From positions 14,837,807-14,901,806 of the forward strand of contig JAJKFL010000004.1 in assembly GCA_021186555.1 (NCBI GenBank): a stretch of 64,000 nt of DNA, written 5' to 3'. How positions within the stretch are numbered: the first letter of the stretch is position 1; each line of letters opens with the position of its first letter. The notes under the pieces were generated by a model that was not told the DNA's origin, did no database searches, and worked only from the letters and a program-made list of their open reading frames with translations. Positions 12,314 through 22,010 of this stretch are shown here, one piece after another. Source of the DNA: Reticulitermes speratus (lineage: Eukaryota > Arthropoda > Insecta > Blattodea > Rhinotermitidae). The position numbers and the translations under genes were made by a program.

Positions 12314-12355
12314 ACCAACGTTTCGGGACAACGTATCGGTCCCATCCTCACTGGT
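12314..12355 (-). ncRNA. Hammerhead-like motif of the Penelope element (core mutated)
   Basis: On the minus strand: stem I ACCA, core GTGAGGA (expected CTGANGA, so two of the core positions appear changed or shifted), stem II GGGAC/GUCCC of 5 bp, GAAAC, a short stem III ACGU, then UGGU pairing with ACCA. It lies on the same strand as, and downstream of, the GIY-YIG ORF, as in known Penelope-like elements. The core change predicts weak or no cleavage. Confidence 0.5.
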
Positions 12356-13441
12356 CAAGAGTCCGAGTGGGATAGAAAGTCTATAATGTAGATTCTGGAA
12401 AGTACGGCGGGGTACCAAAACGTGTGATTTGATGACAGCCAATAGGGTGAGAGAGGGGTGGATACAAACATCGCATAGCTGCTGGGGGTACCGTGAATGC
12501 AAACAGCTAAGACAGTTGGAAAAACATATATGAAATAGAGTAACAGTGAAGGAGGAAAATATAAGAATAAAGCTAGCTAAATAAATCCCAAATAAACCAA
12601 CAGTAAAAATTAAAAATATAAATGAATAAATTAGAAGAATAAAGAATCAAAACAGCCCGAGGAAGGGGGGGGGGGGAGACAGACACGAAATGTGGCTTCT
12701 TGGATACCTGTGCGAGAATCGGTCTCAGTATGTCCAAGTGCTGCCCTTGGGGCAGGGTGAGAATAATGGGAGAAAGTTGTATGGAACGCAGCAATAACAG
12801 GGAAGGAAAGTAAACCAAATAAACGAATTATAATTTCATTCATAATTATGAATAAAATAGTGAATCGTAATATAACCAAGGAAAAAATAAAATAATAAAA
12901 GTAGAAGTAAAACAAATAAGGAATAAAATAAATTTGAGAATAATAATCATAAACAAAGAAAAAAAAGGGAAAATTAAACTAAGAATGAAGAAATAGTTAA
13001 ATTAAAAAATTAAAAACATTAACATCGAAAATGAAAATTGAAAAGAAAAGAAAAATACAAATCGTAACTAAGGAGTATAAAAATTAATGAGATTGAACAA
13101 ACAATAAAAACAGAATAAAAACAAAATTGTGAAATAAAACAAAGTAAGGGTATAAAACTATAAAAAGTAAAGACAAAGAAAAATTTAAAATACAAAATGT
13201 AAAATGTATCAAAATAAATCAATCGATGAAAAAAACCCAGGCCAATCAAAAAGTAGGAATAGAAAGGAAAAGGAACCAGATCGTAGATGGAGAACGAGAA
13301 TTGCGGGGGAGAGGGGGGGGGGAGGGAAGAGCAGCTAGAACCGGAGGAAATTATAGAAACAGATGCAGCTACAGGAAAAGCAGCACTTGGAATAACGTGG
13401 ATCAGGAAGAGGGAGAGTGTGGTCCTCAAAAGGACCGTGGG

Positions 13442-13879
13442 CTAGTCACCACTGATTGGGGGGGGGGGGGGAGGGGGGTGCCGTCTACTCTCTCTAAAGA
13501 GGCGAAATAGAGGTTTCCATGACCCGCTTAGAATCAGGCCTTCTTCCCTGTTCATATTGTTTGGGTGGAGCTCCAACTCAATCGCATCCCTGATGAGTAG
13601 GTCCATGTAGCCGGATTTGGTAGAGAGGATTTGGGTGTCTTGGATTCTAATGAGGTGATTCTGAGTGAGCCTATGTTCTGCCACCGCCAATTTATCTGGA
13701 TGCCCAAGCCGTATGTGCCGGCTATGCTCTTTAATCCTGTTGGCGATGGATCGACCAGTCTGTCCAATGTACACCCGGCCGCACTCACAGGGGATACTGT
13801 ACACGTCAGGAGTCCTCAGCCGCAGATGGTCCTTCACAGGACGAAGGAAGCTGCAGCTCTTCCTCGGCGGCAAGCCCAC
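13442..13879 (-). CDS. GIY-YIG endonuclease domain of Penelope-like element (partial)
   Basis: The C-terminal nuclease module that nicks DNA for Penelope retrotransposition. The 145-residue frame shows VYSIPCECGRVYIGQTGR, in which the GIY-YIG signature is the VYSIPC...VYIGQTGR pair. It continues with the conserved Arg helix (RIKEH), HIRLGHPDKLAVAEH, and the metal-binding Glu region (RDAIELELHPNNMNREEG), then the usual Penelope ending SWKPLFRLFRE. The tail is a proline run encoded by a long G/C homopolymer (13458-13471), which may be an expansion. No RT domain precedes it; the frame begins about 60 bp from the element's right end. The first Met may be internal. Confidence 0.8.
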   Translation of the reverse strand: MGLPPRKSCSFLRPVKDHLRLRTPDVYSIPCECGRVYIGQTGRSIANRIKEHSRHIRLGHPDKLAVAEHRLTQNHLIRIQDTQILSTKSGYMDLLIRDAIELELHPNNMNREEGLILSGSWKPLFRLFRESRRHPPPPPPPISGD

Positions 13880-13938
13880 ACTCTTAATGTTGTGTGGTAA
13901 ACAATTACCACACGACGCCGCCGAAGACCGCAGATTTC

Positions 13939-14890
13939 AGGCAAACATCTGTTTGACAAATTTCCTATTAATAATGTTTTCAAACAAGGAGATGCTTTAT
14001 CGCCATTTCTTTTAAACTTTGCTATGGAATATGCCATTAGGAGAGTTCAAGGAAACCAGGAGGGCTTGAAATTTAATGATACACATCAGATTCTAGTTTA
14101 TACTGATGATGTTAATATATTGGTCGGAAGCGTACATTCTGCAAAGAAAAACACAGAAGCTTTAGTAGTCGCTAGTAAGAAGATTGGTCTAAAAGTAAAT
14201 GCTGAGAAAACTATGTACATGGTCATGTCTCGAGATCAGAATGCAGGACAAAATCACAACATAAAGGCATATAATAAATCCTTTGAAAGGGTGGAACAGT
14301 TTAAATATTTGGGAACAGCCCAAACGATCGAAATTCCATTCAGGAAGAAACTAAAAACAGACTGAAGTAGGAGAATGCTTGTTTTCATTCGGTGCAGTAT
14401 CTTTTGTCTTCTAGTTTGCTATCAAAAATACAAAGATTAAGATATGCAGAACTATAATTTTGCCTGTTGTTTTGTATGGTTGTGAAACTTGGTCTCTCAC
14501 ACTGAGAGAGGAACATAGGCTGAGTGTGTTCGAGAATAGGGTGCTGAGGAGGATATTTGGGCCTAAGAGAGACGAGGCATGTAGCACGTGTGGGGGAGGG
14601 GAGAGGTGCATATAGGATTTTGGTGGAGAGACCTGAGGGAAGGAGACCACTTGGAAGACCCAGGCGTAGATTGAAGGATAATATTAAAATGGATATTTAA
14701 GAAGTGGGATGGGATGGCGTGGCCTGGATTGATATGGCTCAGGATAGAGACAGGTGGCGGGCTCTTGTGAATGCGGTAATGAACCTTCGGGTTCCATAAA
14801 ACGCGGGGAATTTCTTGAATAGCTGAGGACCTGTTAGCTTCTCAAGAAGGACTCTGTTCCTTGGAGTTAGTTAGTTGGTTAGTTAGTTAT
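13939..14890 (+). pseudogene. LINE family B RT fragment, 3' piece and tail
   Basis: This resumes the RT after the Penelope insert: FKQGDALSPFLLNFAMEYAI, then LVYTDDVNILVGSVH (YTDD in place of the usual YADD), then VEQFKYLGT, stops, then VVLYGCETWSL and [17 protein letters not shown]. An internal deletion near 14576-14600 is followed by the C-terminal end ([12 protein letters not shown]) and a 3'UTR with AACGCGGGGAATTTCTTGA and GTTAGTTAGTTGG repeats. Several frame breaks make it a pseudogene. Fragments of the same 3' end occur at 37100-37170 (minus) and 55130-55440. Confidence 0.8.
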
Positions 14891-15300
14891 CTCCATTTAG
14901 TTCCGACTTTATGAATGGATTCAGATATACTACTGCGCGCATATATTTTTTTATGTTCTGCACAGGGACGTTTCTATGAATTATTATTTATTATTATTAT
15001 TATTATTAAGAAAATACTGCTCATGAGTGCTTATTATTTCTGAGCAAATAGGGATGGCTTTTCGATCTTGAGAACTACTACTTTGTTGAGACCTATCGAA
15101 ATTAAATCGATAACAATCTAATACAAAAATTTGTCAAAATTTCTTCCTCCTTATATTTTCACCAGTTCTCAATGAATAATAAATTTCGAATACGTCCATT
15201 AATTTCGCTATAGAATCAAACCTTTCAAGGAATCGTGCTATCTTTCATTAGTTCTAAGTGTTTTTGCAGTTTATTTGAAGTAATGTTAAATAAAAAAAAT
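14891..15300. other. AT-rich spacer with (TTA)n microsatellite
   Basis: No coding potential. A (TTA)n tract lies at 14979-15008. The jockey element begins somewhere near its right end. Confidence 0.4.
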
Positions 15301-15468
15301 CAGTTCGTTCGTAGCAGCGGTCGGTGAAGGAAGTGCTACGTGCTGAGTGCATACTACTAAGAGAAGTGTACAGTGAAGTGGGGTAGACGTACCGGCATCA
15401 AACTATTCCTTGCAGGCTGATTACGGGTGAAATAGTGCACTAGTTCAGTGTGTTAGGGCAACCTAAAT

Positions 15469-16546
15469 ATGAACTGTGCTGGAGATCAACCGCAATCGTT
15501 TCGCCCTGATCTTAGGGCTAAACGAAAACGAAGTGGACCACCAACGGCGGATTCAGCAGGACCATCCTTCGAGTCGTACAATTCTTTCTCAGTCCTCTTA
15601 GATACGGACTCTGAAACGGAAACGGCAGACTCTGGTAAGCCACCCCCCCCCCACCCAAAAGGACCGTATCTCCCCTGTAGTGGTATACAGTTACCTACCA
15701 AATCATACAAAGACCTTACGTAAACTCAATGAAAAACTACAAGCACCGGAAGAAGTCAAAACAAAACCGGCTCTTACTATACACCAAAACTGAAAGTGAT
15801 TATGAGATATTATTAGGAGAAATACAAAAGCAAAGCTGGAGTACCACACTTACCCTTTGCCCAACAAACACCAACCAAAGATTACATTAAAAGGGATTCC
15901 ACCGAATGTATCTGTTGACGAAATTAAAGAAGAATTAACTCACCGTAACGTTCAGGTCATAACCATACGCCAATTAACCAAGCGAGACAAGACCACTGCA
16001 CAGATAATTCAACATTACCCAATCTTTGTAATAACACTGAAGGAAGGGACAGACATTCGTGAGGTAAGAAAAATCACAAAACTTTGTCACTGTGTGGTTC
16101 AGTGGGAGAGATACCGCGCCCTACGACCAGTTCAACAATGCTTCCAATGTCAAAAATATGGGCACTCGTCATCCTTCTGCGGCAGACAGGCAAACTGTGT
16201 CAAATGCGGTCAACCTCACGCGACTACAAATTGTGCAAAATTACCGACCGAATCTCCTGTGTGTGTAAACTGTGGAGGGCCTCACCCGGCAAATTTTTCG
16301 GGATGCCCGGTGTACGTGAACATCCTTGAAGCCAGGACGAGAAAAGTACAAACGCAAATCCCCCTCACCTCCGGATCGGTCACCGGCCCATCACGGCTCC
16401 CACCGGCGGGAAAACCCAGGACTGCTACACCCAATACCCGGACGTGGGCACAAGTTGCTGCTCAAAATGCACCCCCCCCCCCCCCCGAATTAAACATCTA
16501 TTCAGGCTCTTCTCAAATCGTTTCAAACGATCTGATCGACGATTAA
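15469..16546 (+). pseudogene. Jockey gag-like RNA-binding protein (frameshifted)
   Basis: Two frames. 15469-15723 holds a basic, serine-rich N-terminus (KRKRSGPPTADS) that runs into a C10 tract. 15857-16543 (229 residues) carries the PRE_C2HC-type segment (LKGIPPNVSVDEIKEEL, then REVRKITKL). Three zinc knuckles follow (CFQCQKYGHSSSFC, CVKCGQPHATTNC, CVNCGGPHPANFSGC), then a Pro-rich tail encoded by a C15 run. It should coat the element RNA and chaperone annealing. A frame change between the two parts shows decay. Confidence 0.75.
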
Positions 16547-16684
16547 CTTTCAAACACTCGGAACGGCACTACATACACTGGCTACACGGTTACAAGGAAC
16601 TCAGGACCCCATGAAACAGATGCTACTCATTTTTGAAACTCTACTTCACTGTTTTGTTCCGACCCCATAAAAAGAAGCTTACGT

Positions 16685-17440
16685 ATGTTACATTGGAATT
16701 CCAATTCCATACTACGCAAAAAGTTCGAGCTTGAACATTTCCTCGCGACCCATAAAATCGACATTCCGGCTATCAGTGAGACGAAGCTGGCGCCACACCA
16801 CAAGCTCCAATTACAAGGATACTCGATATACAGGATGGATAGAACTCAACATGGCGGAGGGGTGATTATGCTAATCAAAAACGGCATCCTCCATGATAGA
16901 ATAAACATCACTGGCATCACGCACATGGAAACAGTGTCTATAATGGTCCACTCTGCACAGGGCAGAAGGATCCAAATTGTATCGGGCTAAACCCCCCCCC
17001 CCCCCCCCAACCGAGAGATTAAGGATAATGATCTAGACGCAATCTTCGGTAACAATCGCCACGTCATCTTAGCTGGTGATCTCAATAGCAAACACACGGC
17101 GTGGAGCTGCGACAACACTAACAAAAACGGAAAAACCTTACTACAGTACTGTAAGGACCGTGCTCTTACGATACGAGCACCGACCCTCTCGACACACTTC
17201 CCTACTAGGGGCTCCCCAAGTGTCCTGGATATTGCAATTGTCAAGGGATGTACTCTCACCGACCCATACTCGCTACCTCAAATGACCTCCGACCATAATC
17301 CGGTAGTGCTCCGGTCGTTGAAACGCCGAGACGAGTTTTTGATTTCGCTGCAACAAATTGGAAAACAATTTCACACCCGACTAGACATCCTCCTGCAGCA
17401 CCCTCCACGGATATCAACAGAGCAAAGACATTGATAGGGA
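16685..17440 (+). pseudogene. Jockey endonuclease domain (broken)
   Basis: 16685-16990 reads LHWNSNSILRKKFELEHFL, then AISETKLAP (catalytic Glu), then GYSIYRMDRTQHGGGVIMLI. It is cut by a stop immediately before a C17 homopolymer (16992-17008). After the run another frame continues with ILAGDLNSKHTAWSC, TRGSPSVLDIAI and TSDHNPVVL, the remaining Asp/His motifs. All main endonuclease motifs are recognisable but not in one frame. Confidence 0.75.
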
Positions 17441-17441
17441 A

Positions 17442-19300
17442 GTGGATACGATCACATCAGCGATACAAGAGGCTGCGGACGCGACAATCCCAATCAGAAA
17501 CGTGACAGGACGTGACCAAGTGCTTCCGCCTGCGATAGTATCCTTGATACAATGCCGCAATCACGTGCGAAGAAAATTTCAGCGCACCCGATTCGTGACA
17601 TATGGTAGGGGGCTGAAACTCCTCGACCGCCTGATTGATTCGGGACTGACGAAACACAGGTCTGAGAGGTGGCAATCCTTTCTTCGGTCTCTAAACCCAA
17701 ATAGTAAAAACCTATGGAAAATTACCCGTTACTTTAAAAAACCAAGATCGGGGCACAGAGTACTACATGGCCCAAGATAAGGCTGACATCCTGGCCACTC
17801 ACTTCTAGACCACACATAGCCTGACGCTCCCCCAGAAAATCACTCGACATGCGAGCAAAGTGGAAGATACAGTACTCAAATTTAGCCAGAGGAAGAATAA
17901 AAACTTCATTGTCAAGGGACCAATTAACAGCTCGGAAGTAATAACCAACATCCGGAAACTCAAGCCACGAACAGCTCCGGGATAAGATGGTATATCTAAC
18001 ACTCTAATCCGCAAACTTAACCCCAAAACTATAACGAGGCTGACTTATCTCTTCAACTCAATCCTTCGTCTTGGATATTTTCCGACGAGGTGGAAACAGG
18101 CACATGTTCTGGCGATTCCTAAACCACGCAAACCGCCACAAGACCCTGGATCATACCGCCCCATTAGCCTACTATCAACGTTAGGCAAATTGCTGGAAAA
18201 ATCTGTGGCAAAGCGCCTCTCCAGATATGCAGAAAACAACAACATCACTCGAAACGAACAATTTGCCTTCCGAAAACGCCACTCGACCATCGCTCAATTG
18301 GCAAGACTAACCGACTCCATCACCATGGTATAACAGGAATAAACATACTGGCCTCGTTCTCCTCGACATTGAGAAAGCATACGACACGGTGTGGGTAAAG
18401 GACTAATTTATAAACTAATTTATTTTAACGTCCCGGATTATTTGGTCCACTTCTCGCAATCGTACCTCACAAACCGGACCTTCTTCGTTACAGTAGCTGG
18501 GTATCGCTCCCCAAACAAGGTGATTTCGGCGGGCCTACCCAGGGTGCAGTGCTCTCCCATTGTTATTCAACTTATATACGGCGGACATCCCTCGTATGTC
18601 TAATATTCATCTAGCCATGTTTGCGGATGACACAGCTCTCTACACACAGTCTGGAGGACTGACACTATAACCCACCGGCTCTCAACGGCAATCACTCGAC
18701 TCCTTACTTATTTCTCGAGATGGCGGCTGAAAATTATTCTATCAAAGACAGAAGCGATCTTACTGACAAAAAGACGCCCTTCATGGCGTGGATAATACGA
18801 CTAAAAAATGTGGATATCCCTTGTTCTACTTCTCTAACTATCTGGGCCTTAAATTGACAAAAACACTGAATTATACGTCCCAATAAACTCACGATAGCTA
18901 AGGCCCTTGTAATGCTGGTTACACTGTTTCCGCTGCTATCGAAAGAGTCTTCATTATCAATGACTACAAAACTGCATATATACAAGACAGTCATCCGCCC
19001 GATGCTGACATATGCTGCCCAATATGGTGCTCCATGAGCACTTCGTCTTACCGGCAAATGAAAGTGGTCCAGAACAAATAATGCGAGTGGTAGCAAACAC
19101 CCCAAGCGGAACTCCACTAGACAGGCTACGATCGACCTTGGGGATGGAAAACAACAGGCTTACAGTAGACGCTTGGCGGAAAGTTTTTATAACAAATGTT
19201 CCGAACACCCCAATCCGTTGGTCCGGTCCATCGGCAGATACACACTCCAGGAACTGAACACGACTTACAGGAGGTACAAACACAAAGGCCCAAAACATTG
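17442..19300 (+). pseudogene. Jockey reverse transcriptase and C-terminal region (broken)
   Basis: Fragments in order are: VTGRDQVLPPAIVSLIQCRN; the finger helix IRKLKPRTAPG with a stop; then NSILRLGYFPTRWKQAHVL, YRPISLLSTLGKLLEK and FRKRHSTIAQLARL; motif A LDIEKAYDTVW; MFADDTALYTQSG (FADD catalytic pair); YLGLKLTKTLNY; MLTYAAQYGAP; and LQELNTTYRRYKHKGP. At least six frame changes or stops are present. It is an inactive copy. Confidence 0.75.
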
Positions 19301-19340
19301 TCTGCTGTAGCAGAGCTGAAAGGATGGTAGTGTTTTTTAC

Positions 19341-19560
19341 TATGCTTCTCTAATTTTCACCACTACAACAATTCGTTCATGAAATTGGATCCTAGGTCAA
19401 AAGGAGGGCTTGGCCTCTCATGTGAGGTTGCCGCAGCGGTTTAGTGTACGGCTGATGTATTGTCAAATTGTATTTCAAAGTGGAAAGATTTAATAACGCT
19501 CTTTTAATTCAAAACATAAAAAAAATATTCAGATTTTTTACTTGCTAGTAGCTTAACCCT
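19341..19560. other. Non-coding spacer, possibly jockey 3'UTR
   Basis: No coding potential and no recognisable repeat. It lies between the jockey end and a family A LINE scrap. Confidence 0.3.
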
Positions 19561-19561
19561 G

Positions 19562-19905
19562 GAGAAGAATGGAGAAGATCAGTTGGACCGATCGTGTGAG
19601 AAATGAGAAAGTATTACATAGAGTCAAGGAGGAGAGGAATATCCTACATACAATAAAAATAAAAAGCTAACTGGATTGGTCACATCTTGTGCAGAAACTG
19701 CCTTCTGAAACACGTGATTGAAGAGAGATAGAAGGAAGGATAAAAATGACGGGAAGACTAGGAAGAAGACGTAAGCATTGCTGGATAACCTTAAAAAAAG
19801 AGAAGATACTGGAAATTGAAAGAGGAAGCACTAGATCGCACCCTGTGGAGATCTAGCTTTGGAAAGAACTACGGACCTGTCGTAAACAGACTACAGAATG
19901 AATGA
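19562..19905 (+). mobile_element. LINE family A 3' fragment (copy 3)
   Basis: Nucleotide similarity to 11638-11985: the stretch encoding WRRMEKISWTDRVRNE through RTRFGR...GPVV is recognisable, with small deletions that break the frame. It ends CAGACTACAGAATGAATGAG like copy 1. It is a strongly 5'-truncated insertion. Confidence 0.85.
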
Positions 19906-20500
19906 GTAGCTTAACCGTGTGGGAACCCGGACTTCAGAAACATGAAATACGAACAATGGGGGCCAGCGTGTATAGAAATGTGATATGCATATGACAGCTG
20001 TTGTAATCGGGGACATATATCTTCCTGAACAGTATCATTTCATAATATTTCTCTAGTGACTTTGCTATAGTTGTGTATTTTTAAGCTTTCATAATATCTC
20101 ATTCCTCATTTAATTTTAATGTTGATTTTAATTAATTTTAAGATACGTAATTCTCATTCCAACCAAAAACGAACCGAACCGAACAAATCAACAAATAAAC
20201 CAACCAAATTCATGAGACACGGCATTTCTTGAAAGATAGAGTAACTAGATCATGTGAGTCTTTCTTATTTTTATTAATATTACTAAATTTTGTTTAACAA
20301 CATGCGTCCCTTCCGCAACGCTAAGCATTTAAATTATATTACCGGAATCCAACTTTTGCTTAATTTTCTAATTCATGCTTTGTTAGCAATATATTAGATT
20401 ACAAATATATTAAATTCTTACCTGAATTGCTGGCTATCGTTACTGAATTTATCTGTAAATTTCCTCAGAGTTTCAGGTTCAGGAATCGATAATAACTTTA
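19906..20500. other. AT-rich non-coding stretch
   Basis: Nothing recognisable on either strand. Confidence 0.4.
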
Positions 20501-20504
20501 AGCC

Positions 20505-20715
20505 AACTAGGTCAGTATAGAGACTAGGCTATGGGCTGGACGATCCGGGGTTTAATTCCTGGCAGGGCAACAGAAATGTTTCCTCTCCAACAACGCCAAT
20601 AGGTCTCTATGGCCCACTCAGTCTCCTATTCAAGGGCTAGGGACGTTGCTTCCCTCACACTGAAGATGCCGGAGCTTGAAGTTGACAGCTTAACTTCAAC
20701 CAGTGCCTAAGTTAA
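20505..20715 (+). repeat. tRNA-derived SINE (probable)
   Basis: A tRNA-like head: AGTATAGAGACTAGGC resembles an A-box region. GATCCGGGGTTTAATTCCTGG follows, an imperfect pol III B box with the expected GGTTYRAWTCC spacing. The non-tRNA body continues to about 20715 (GTTGACAGCTTAACTTCAAC). No A-rich tail or flanking duplication was resolved. Confidence 0.5.
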
Positions 20716-22000
20716 GAATGAATGGAGCTATATTTCTACTTCCCTTATATGCCATAATGGCGTGGAAGAGGACAACTTTACCCTAGCCTTATTATAGCTT
20801 TTTATAAGTAGGTTTACCTACAATACATAATTCATTATTCGACGTTCTGTAATAAGTAGTTGAAACAGAGTAGTAAAATTACACAGGCCTAAGAATAACT
20901 CAGTATTTCCTCTAAACATTCCTGCACCTACTGCTAACAGTTTATATAAAATCATTTAAATGGAGTTTACTTTCCTTTAACTAAACATATTCTTCTCTGG
21001 CATTCCTCTCATCTCTTAAAATTAATATCAACTTACACACCAACCTCGTAACAAATACTAGACCTTGAGGCATACGAAATGTAAATAATTTATATTCAGT
21101 TTCTTAGGAGAATTATTCAGGGAGGAACAGGAAATTTTACTTCAGGCTATTATTTCTGTTAAGTTAATAAACATTATAATGTATCTCTCTTAGGTTTCAA
21201 AATGTAAAACTGCATGGTTAAAGTTCAGACTCGTTACACTGTATGAAGTGTAGGTCTATGCAAAAAAAAAAAGGAAGGTGGGTAAGAAGTATTTTTTCTC
21301 CTACTCTATTTTTAGAAAACTGTCTCGTTCATTACTTTAAAAAGTCAACTTCTTGAGTAATCCTCGACAGAATTACAGCACCACACAGTCACTCTTCCTT
21401 GTGGAATGACTTACCCCTCAACATGTATTGTCTGGCAATATATATTCAATAATAACATACCATATAATTTTTTGGTAAGTCCCATGTACCTTATCAAGTT
21501 TTCTAAAGACATGATGTACATTAACGTTTTTGAAGCATAATATGCAGAGAGGAGGATGAGGAAATTATATATACTAAAATTTTCAATCCATTAATAATTC
21601 TTACTAAAATTTGTGGCGGTTAATAAGAAGTCTTCTTAAAAACCGTAACTAGTGATGCAGAGGGAAAAATCAACATCACGTTCTTTTCCTTTCCTACTTT
21701 TCTTGCTCCAGGCGGCGGAAGATTATCAAAAACATGGTGTTCAAATATTGAAAATTCCAATATCTCACGTTTCATAGCCAACAATTACAATCGAAGAAGT
21801 AGAGCGTACGGAACCGAAAAAAAAAACTCCAGAAAAAGAGTTTAAAATTTCCTTATAATTTTTACTAGCCGGGGTAATTATTCGTTTTCTAATGGGATAG
21901 CTCCCTTTTAATAACTTTAACATATCCAATAATTACGTTATCGGATTTCTTACCATCTCATGTACATTAAGTATCGACTTGTTTTTTATACCACAACCCT
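20716..22000. other. AT-rich non-coding stretch
   Basis: No gene or known element was recognised. It ends at the target duplication of the next LINE. Confidence 0.4.
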
Positions 22001-22010
22001 TAAGCCTAAT
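22001..22010 (+). repeat. Target-site duplication, left (LINE family A copy 2)
   Basis: TAAGCCTAAT, repeated exactly at 25426-25435 on the other side of the element. Confidence 0.85.

Larger units (their letters stand above)
12237..13938 (-). mobile_element. Penelope-like element inserted in LINE B
   Basis: A 1,702-bp insert bounded by 13-bp direct repeats: AGGCAAACATTTG at 12224-12236 and AGGCAAACATCTG at 13939-13951, one mismatch. Its two ends carry an inverted sequence (TCTGCGGTCTTC, then GGCGTCGTGTGGTAATTGT) read in opposite directions. On the minus strand the order is GIY-YIG nuclease ORF, a long A/T-rich 3' region with G-rich tracts, a hammerhead-like motif (12314-12355), then the end. 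The N-terminal RT domain is missing, so the element is 5'-truncated. Terminal repeats that can be inverted, GIY-YIG and hammerhead motifs are together characteristic of Penelope-like elements. Confidence 0.8.
15310..19340 (+). mobile_element. Jockey-clade non-LTR retrotransposon (decayed)
   Basis: A gag-like ORF with three zinc knuckles is followed by endonuclease, RT and a C-terminal region, in jockey order. Many stops and frameshifts are present, three of the breaks at or near long C homopolymers. Boundaries are approximate: a GC-richer 5' leader starts about 15310, and the last recognisable coding (ELNTTYRRYKHKGP) ends near 19290. No target duplication was identified. Confidence 0.75.

Noticed and set aside
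12573-13429. Minus-strand Phe/Tyr-rich frames in the Penelope 3' region
   Set aside because: A-rich plus strand gives low-complexity hydrophobic translations; not a membrane protein.
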